Origin: AC-32 sp963728765
GTDB lineage: Bacteria; Actinomycetota; Thermoleophilia; Gaiellales; Gaiellaceae
Length of the DNA stretch: 64,000 nucleotides
Direction of reading: 5' to 3'
Assembly (NCBI GenBank): GCA_963728765.1
Contig: CAVSKX010000002.1
Span: 124,001-188,000 of the forward strand
The notes under the pieces are model-generated. The model was not told the DNA's origin. It ran no database searches and saw only the letters and a program-made list of their open reading frames with translations. The position numbers were made by a program, and so were the translations under genes. Of this stretch, positions 60,525 through 64,000 are shown one piece after another (the stretch's first letter is position 1; each line of letters starts with the position of its first letter).

Positions 60525-62042
60525 TTGAAGGCGAGAAGGTTCCTCTCGATTGTAGCCCTGGGCCTCGCGCTCACCGCTGCAACCGTTCCTGCCGGCACCG
60601 CTCCGTCGGAGCGCGTGGCAGTGGTGGTGCTCGCTCCATCCTCGGCCGTCTTCCGCTCGCCGGAGGCCGCGCACGGCCTGCTCGTCGTGGGCGAGGGCGC
60701 CACCGTGAGCCGGCAGGGGGCCCTGGCCTCGCTGCTGCGGGGTGAGATGGGCAACGCGATCGTGAACGGCGGCCTCCCCGGCGGCGAACAGCTGATCTCG
60801 GTTTCGCGCCGCCCTGCGCGGACGACGTTCTTCGTCGCCCTCCCGCCCCCCGGCCGGCACCACAACATCGACCGCTATCCGATCGCCGTGCGCGGCCCCG
60901 GCTACTCCGGGTTGCTGACGGACACGGCAACGCGCCTCCCGGGGTTGATCTCGATCGCCAACGTCGCGCACTCGGTGCGCGCGCTCCAGCGCGGAGAGCG
61001 GCCGCGTATCCGCTCCCGGGACGAGCAGGACCCGCTGGTACGGCTCGCGCGCTTCGACCGGCGCCTCGACCAGGCACACGACTCACGCCTGGGCGCGACG
61101 ATCCTGCTCGTCGTCCTGATGCTGGCTCTGTCGCTCCTAGCGCTCGTCACGCGCAGCGCGTCCGCGGCCCGCGCCGCCTTCCTGGCGCCGCCCGCCTGCA
61201 TCGGCGCGGCCGTTGCGGCGAGCTCGGCCGGCGTCTCGACCCCGTCCCACGCCGTCGCCGTGGTCGCGGTCGTGGGAAGCGCGGCGGCGATCCTGGGCGG
61301 AGTCTTCCTCCGGCCGCGGCTGACTCTCGGCCTCGGCCTCGGCGCCTTCTTCGCGCTGCTCTTCACCGTGATGTGGGCCCGACCCGAGTGGAACGCACTC
61401 GCCGCGATCGGCCCGCATCCGGATGGCGGCGGGCGCTTCTACGGCGTGACGAACCAGGTCGAGACGCTGCTCCTCCCCGCTGCGCTCGTGCTCGGCGCCA
61501 TCGCCGGGCGGCAGCTGCTTCCGGCCGTGGCGCTCGTGATCGCGGCGGGGATCGCGGCTAGCCGCGTCGGCGCGGACGGCGGCGGCCTCATCGTCTACCT
61601 GACGGGCTTTCTCGTCCTGTGGCTGAGGCTCAGGCGTATGCCCGCAGCGCGCGCGGTCGCCGCGGCAGCCGCCGCAGCCGCAGTGGCGCTCCTGCTAGTG
61701 GGAGTCGACGCGGCCACCGGCGGCTCGAGCCACGTCACCCACGCAGTCGGGGGCGGCCCCGGCTCTGTGCTCGGCGACCTCGGCCACCGTCTCCACCTCT
61801 CCGCAGCGGCGATCGGGTCCACGTGGCACGCGGCGCTGCTGTTCGCGCTCGGCGTCGTCGCGCTCGTCGTTCTCGCCCTGCAGCGGCCGCGGCTCGCGCT
61901 GCTCGACGCGTACCTCGCCGCCCTCGCGATCTCACTCCTCGTGAACGACACACCGGTCGATGTGGCCGGCTACGGCGCGCTCGCCGCACTCGGCCTGTGG
62001 CTCTTTGCCAGAGGCGAAGAGGCCGCCGGGCGGCTCCAGTAG
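60525..62042 (+). CDS. Conserved multi-spanning membrane protein
   Basis: About 505 residues from TTG 60525, with a signal-like N-terminus (LKARRFLSIVALGLALTAA). An extracytoplasmic N-terminal domain (about 30-180) starts with RVAVVVLAPSSAVFRSPEAA; then come roughly ten membrane helices. The loop GGGRFYGVTNQVETLLLPAA followed by ADGGGLIVYLTG matches an actinobacterial family known only as hypothetical membrane proteins. The start lies in the divergent gap with htpX. A cytochrome c lipoprotein gene follows after 11 bases. Confidence 0.65.
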   Translation: MKARRFLSIVALGLALTAATVPAGTAPSERVAVVVLAPSSAVFRSPEAAHGLLVVGEGATVSRQGALASLLRGEMGNAIVNGGLPGGEQLISVSRRPARTTFFVALPPPGRHHNIDRYPIAVRGPGYSGLLTDTATRLPGLISIANVAHSVRALQRGERPRIRSRDEQDPLVRLARFDRRLDQAHDSRLGATILLVVLMLALSLLALVTRSASAARAAFLAPPACIGAAVAASSAGVSTPSHAVAVVAVVGSAAAILGGVFLRPRLTLGLGLGAFFALLFTVMWARPEWNALAAIGPHPDGGGRFYGVTNQVETLLLPAALVLGAIAGRQLLPAVALVIAAGIAASRVGADGGGLIVYLTGFLVLWLRLRRMPAARAVAAAAAAAAVALLLVGVDAATGGSSHVTHAVGGGPGSVLGDLGHRLHLSAAAIGSTWHAALLFALGVVALVVLALQRPRLALLDAYLAALAISLLVNDTPVDVAGYGALAALGLWLFARGEEAAGRLQ

Positions 62043-62053
62043 ACTCGCGCGGA

Positions 62054-62485
62054 ATGCGCCGCCTCCTCCCGTTTGTCGCGCTCGCGTTCCTGCTCGCCGG
62101 CTGCGGCGGCGCACAGACAGTCTCGCCGACCGCCGAGACCGTCGTCGGCTCGGTGCCGCAGACGACCACCGCGCAGGCCGCGGCGAACGGAGACGCCAAG
62201 GCCGGTGAGACGCTGTTCACGGCGCAGGGGTGCGGCGGCTGCCACAAGTTCCAGGCGGCCGGCACGAACGGGACGGTCGGGCCCGACCTCGACAAGCTGA
62301 CCGAGTACGCGAAGACCGCGAACCAGGGCTCGCTCGAGGAATTCACACACGAGTCGATCGCGAACCCGACCGCGTACGTCGAGAAGGGCTTCTCGCCCAC
62401 GATGCCCAACTTCGGCGAGACGCTCTCGGACAAGCAGATCGCCGACCTGGTCGCGTTCCTGGTCCAGAACCAGCCGCAGGGTTGA
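62054..62485 (+). CDS. Cytochrome c lipoprotein
   Basis: A 143-residue lipoprotein (LLAGC lipobox). After a Thr-rich linker, a class I cytochrome c domain carries the haem motif CGGCH (in AQGCGGCHKFQAAG) and a C-terminal Met ligand region (SPTMPNFGETLSD). It should carry electrons on the outer face of the membrane, perhaps to a terminal oxidase. Its stop overlaps the TTG of serS (TTGA), which is an unusual neighbour. Confidence 0.92.
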   Translation: MRRLLPFVALAFLLAGCGGAQTVSPTAETVVGSVPQTTTAQAAANGDAKAGETLFTAQGCGGCHKFQAAGTNGTVGPDLDKLTEYAKTANQGSLEEFTHESIANPTAYVEKGFSPTMPNFGETLSDKQIADLVAFLVQNQPQG

Positions 62486-63684
62486 TCGACCTCCGAGCGG
62501 CGCGCAGCGATCCCGACCGCCTGCGGCCGGGGATTGCTCGCAAGGGCGGCGGCGAGGCGTTCGACGAGCTGCTCGAGGCGGATGCACGCTGGCGCGAGCT
62601 CGTCCCGCAGGTCGACGAGCTCCGCAGCCGCCAGAAGCTGAAGGGCAAGCCGACGCCGGAGCAGGTCGAAGAGCTGAAGGCGGTTAAGGAGGAGCTCCGG
62701 GGCATCGAGGAGCAGCTCGCAGCCGCGGAGGCGCTGCGCGACGAGCTGCTGCAGAAGGTCCCGAACCCTGCCCACGAGTCGGTCCCCGACGAGGCGTCGG
62801 GCGACGCGGAGGGCGCGGTCGTCCGCGCGGTCGGCGAGCTGCCGCAGCTCGAGGAGGCGAAGGAGCACCTGGAGCTGGGCCGCTTCGAGATGGAGCGCGG
62901 CGCGCGGCTCTCGGGCTCGCGCTTCGGCTACATGGTCGGTGACACGGCCCGCCTCGGGCTCGCGCTCTACCGATGGGCGCTCGACCGCGTCGTCGCTCGG
63001 GGCTACACGGCGGTGATCCCGCCCGTGCTCGTGCGCGAGGAGGCGATGTACGGAACCGGCTTCTTCCCCGCGGAGCGGTTCGAGATCTACGAGGTCGCCG
63101 ACGAAGGGCTCTACCTGACAGGCACCTCGGAGGTTGCGCTCGCGGGGCTGCACATGGGCGAGATCCTCGACCGCGAGGACTTGCCGCTGCGCTACACGGC
63201 GTTCTCGACGAACTTCCGCCGCGAGGCCGGCGCCGCGGGCCGAGACACCCGCGGGATGTTCCGCGTCCACCAGTTCAACAAGGTCGAGATGTTTGCGTAC
63301 GTCCTCCCCGAGGAGTCTTGGGACGAGCACGAGCGCCTGCTCGCGATCGAGGAGTCGCTCGCGCAGGAGCTCGGGCTCCCGTACCGGGTCGTGAACATCG
63401 AGGCCGCCGAGCTCAGCGCGGCCGCGGCGAAGCGCTACGACATCGAGGCATGGTTCCCGTCGCAGGAGCGCTACCGCGAGCTCACCTCGGCGTCGAACAC
63501 GACCGACTACCAGTCGCGGCGGCTCGGGATCCGCTACCGCGCGAACGGCGGCACCGAGTACGTCCACACGCTGAACGGCACCGCGGTCACAGATCGCTGG
63601 GCCCTCGCAATCCTGGAGAACTTCCAGGGCGAGGTGCCCGAGGTGCTGCGGGAGTTCGGCGCCCCCGCCCGCATCGAGGGCTAG
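62482..63684 (+). CDS. serS: Seryl-tRNA synthetase
   Basis: A 400-residue class II aminoacyl-tRNA synthetase from TTG 62482. The N-terminal coiled-coil arm that holds tRNA-Ser spans about 30-95 (RQKLKGKPTPEQVEELKAV). Motif 2 is FSTNFRREAGAAGRDTRGMF, with RVHQFNKVEMF after it; motif 3 is LNGTAVTDRWALAILENF. TSASNTTDYQSRR is the serine/ATP site. All hallmarks are present and the length is near normal. A tRNA-Ser gene lies about 110 bases downstream. Confidence 0.97.
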   Translation: MIDLRAARSDPDRLRPGIARKGGGEAFDELLEADARWRELVPQVDELRSRQKLKGKPTPEQVEELKAVKEELRGIEEQLAAAEALRDELLQKVPNPAHESVPDEASGDAEGAVVRAVGELPQLEEAKEHLELGRFEMERGARLSGSRFGYMVGDTARLGLALYRWALDRVVARGYTAVIPPVLVREEAMYGTGFFPAERFEIYEVADEGLYLTGTSEVALAGLHMGEILDREDLPLRYTAFSTNFRREAGAAGRDTRGMFRVHQFNKVEMFAYVLPEESWDEHERLLAIEESLAQELGLPYRVVNIEAAELSAAAAKRYDIEAWFPSQERYRELTSASNTTDYQSRRLGIRYRANGGTEYVHTLNGTAVTDRWALAILENFQGEVPEVLREFGAPARIEG

Positions 63685-63691
63685 AAGCACG

Positions 63692-63710
63692 GGGGAACCC
63701 ATGGTTCCCC
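63692..63710. terminator. Hairpin after serS
   Basis: GGGGAACC (63692-63699) pairs with GGTTCCCC (63703-63710) around CAT. There is no T-tract. Confidence 0.6.
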
Positions 63711-63795
63711 AGTGAGCCCCCTCCTTCACGCGAGCCATCGGCCGAGGGGAGCCTTAGCCGGGCAAAGCCCGCCTAACGCGGCGACAATGAAGTCC

Positions 63796-63884
63796 GGCGG
63801 GGTGCCGGAGCGGTCGAACGGGGCGGTCTTGAAAACCGCTGGCGGCCGAAAGGTCGCCCGTGGGTTCAAATCCCACCCCCGCCG
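63796..63884 (+). tRNA. tRNA-Ser (TGA)
   Basis: A long-variable-arm tRNA of 89 nt. The acceptor GGCGGGG pairs with CCCCGCC. The anticodon stem GCGGT/ACCGC encloses CTTGAAA, giving anticodon TGA, which reads TCA codons for serine. The variable arm (GGCGGCCGAAAGGTCGCC) is typical of class II tRNAs, and the T arm has GGGTTCAAATCCC. CCA is not encoded. It lies just after serS. Confidence 0.97.
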
Positions 63885-63890
63885 CTGGTA

Positions 63891-63927
63891 GACCCGCAAT
63901 CCCGTATGGGTAACGGGGTTGCGGGTC
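63891..63927. terminator. Large hairpin after tRNA-Ser
   Basis: A 15-bp stem (63891-63905 with 63913-63927, one G-T pair) around a 7-nt loop, 6 bases after the tRNA. No T-tract. Confidence 0.6.
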
Positions 63928-64000
63928 ACGGGCGGTCGCATCAATCCCCTGGCCCCACCCTCCGTGGCCGGAGGGAGCCGAGCTCGCGCTCGTGAGCGTG

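Noticed and set aside
63891..64000. An integrated element attached at tRNA-Ser
   Set aside because: The large hairpin after the tRNA is suggestive, but no integrase or repeated tRNA end lies inside the window.

Overview
The window is GC-rich, uses GTG and TTG starts freely, and carries gene families typical of Actinomycetota: an AfsR-like SARP regulator, LAL-type LuxR regulators, a PspA/PspAA/PspAB/HtpX set, DUF1003, DUF1269 and DUF2568 proteins. A soil or subsurface actinobacterium, perhaps class Thermoleophilia, fits best. The class is an inference from gene content; no ribosomal marker is present.

Layout. 0-3 kb: sparse, with small hypothetical genes, a carboxymuconolactone decarboxylase pseudogene and a stub of an MFS transporter. 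3-9 kb: a Crp/Fnr regulator divergent from hsp20, followed by a ClpC-type AAA+ gene, a membrane protein and a DoxX protein. 9-14 kb: an OmpR/EnvZ-type two-component pair divergent from an FtsX-permease/ATPase/lipoprotein ABC operon, with two opposed triplets of 11-bp repeats between them. 14-28.5 kb: an envelope and general-stress region (YceI, AI-2E-family permease, flippase-like proteins, universal stress protein, HdeD, coiled-coil protein, DUF1003, DUF1269, diacylglycerol kinase) around a SARP-family regulator. Promoters here repeatedly carry direct TGGCAG repeats spaced 11 and 21-22 bp. 28.5-32.3 kb: a cupin and two epoxide hydrolases, then a metallophosphoesterase. 32.5-45.7 kb: an island with two RTX-like secreted proteins sharing a 1,370-bp inverted repeat, a cupredoxin, two tandem LAL regulators and a lipoprotein operon. 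46-51 kb: tRNA-Ala, a sensor kinase and small enzymes. 51.4-57.7 kb: two LuxR regulators with degenerate receivers flanking a 1,522-residue secreted protein. 57.8-63.9 kb: pspA-pspAA converging on pspAB-htpX, a membrane protein, a c-type cytochrome, serS and tRNA-Ser.

Two systems stand out. First, eight TGGCAG repeat sites with near-constant geometry lie around the SARP gene. SARP proteins are known to bind direct repeats spaced 11 or 22 bp, so a local SARP-controlled envelope-stress regulon is a testable model. Second, the RTX island is bounded by a long inverted repeat that could let about 9 kb invert, and its genes share another conserved upstream element.

The window is also rich in broken genes (CMD, MFS, SDR, FtsH, rhomboid, a flippase-like stub, a histidine-phosphatase-like gene and GFA). 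Several keep only the N-terminus or have lost an internal block, so real decay and assembly error both need to be considered.
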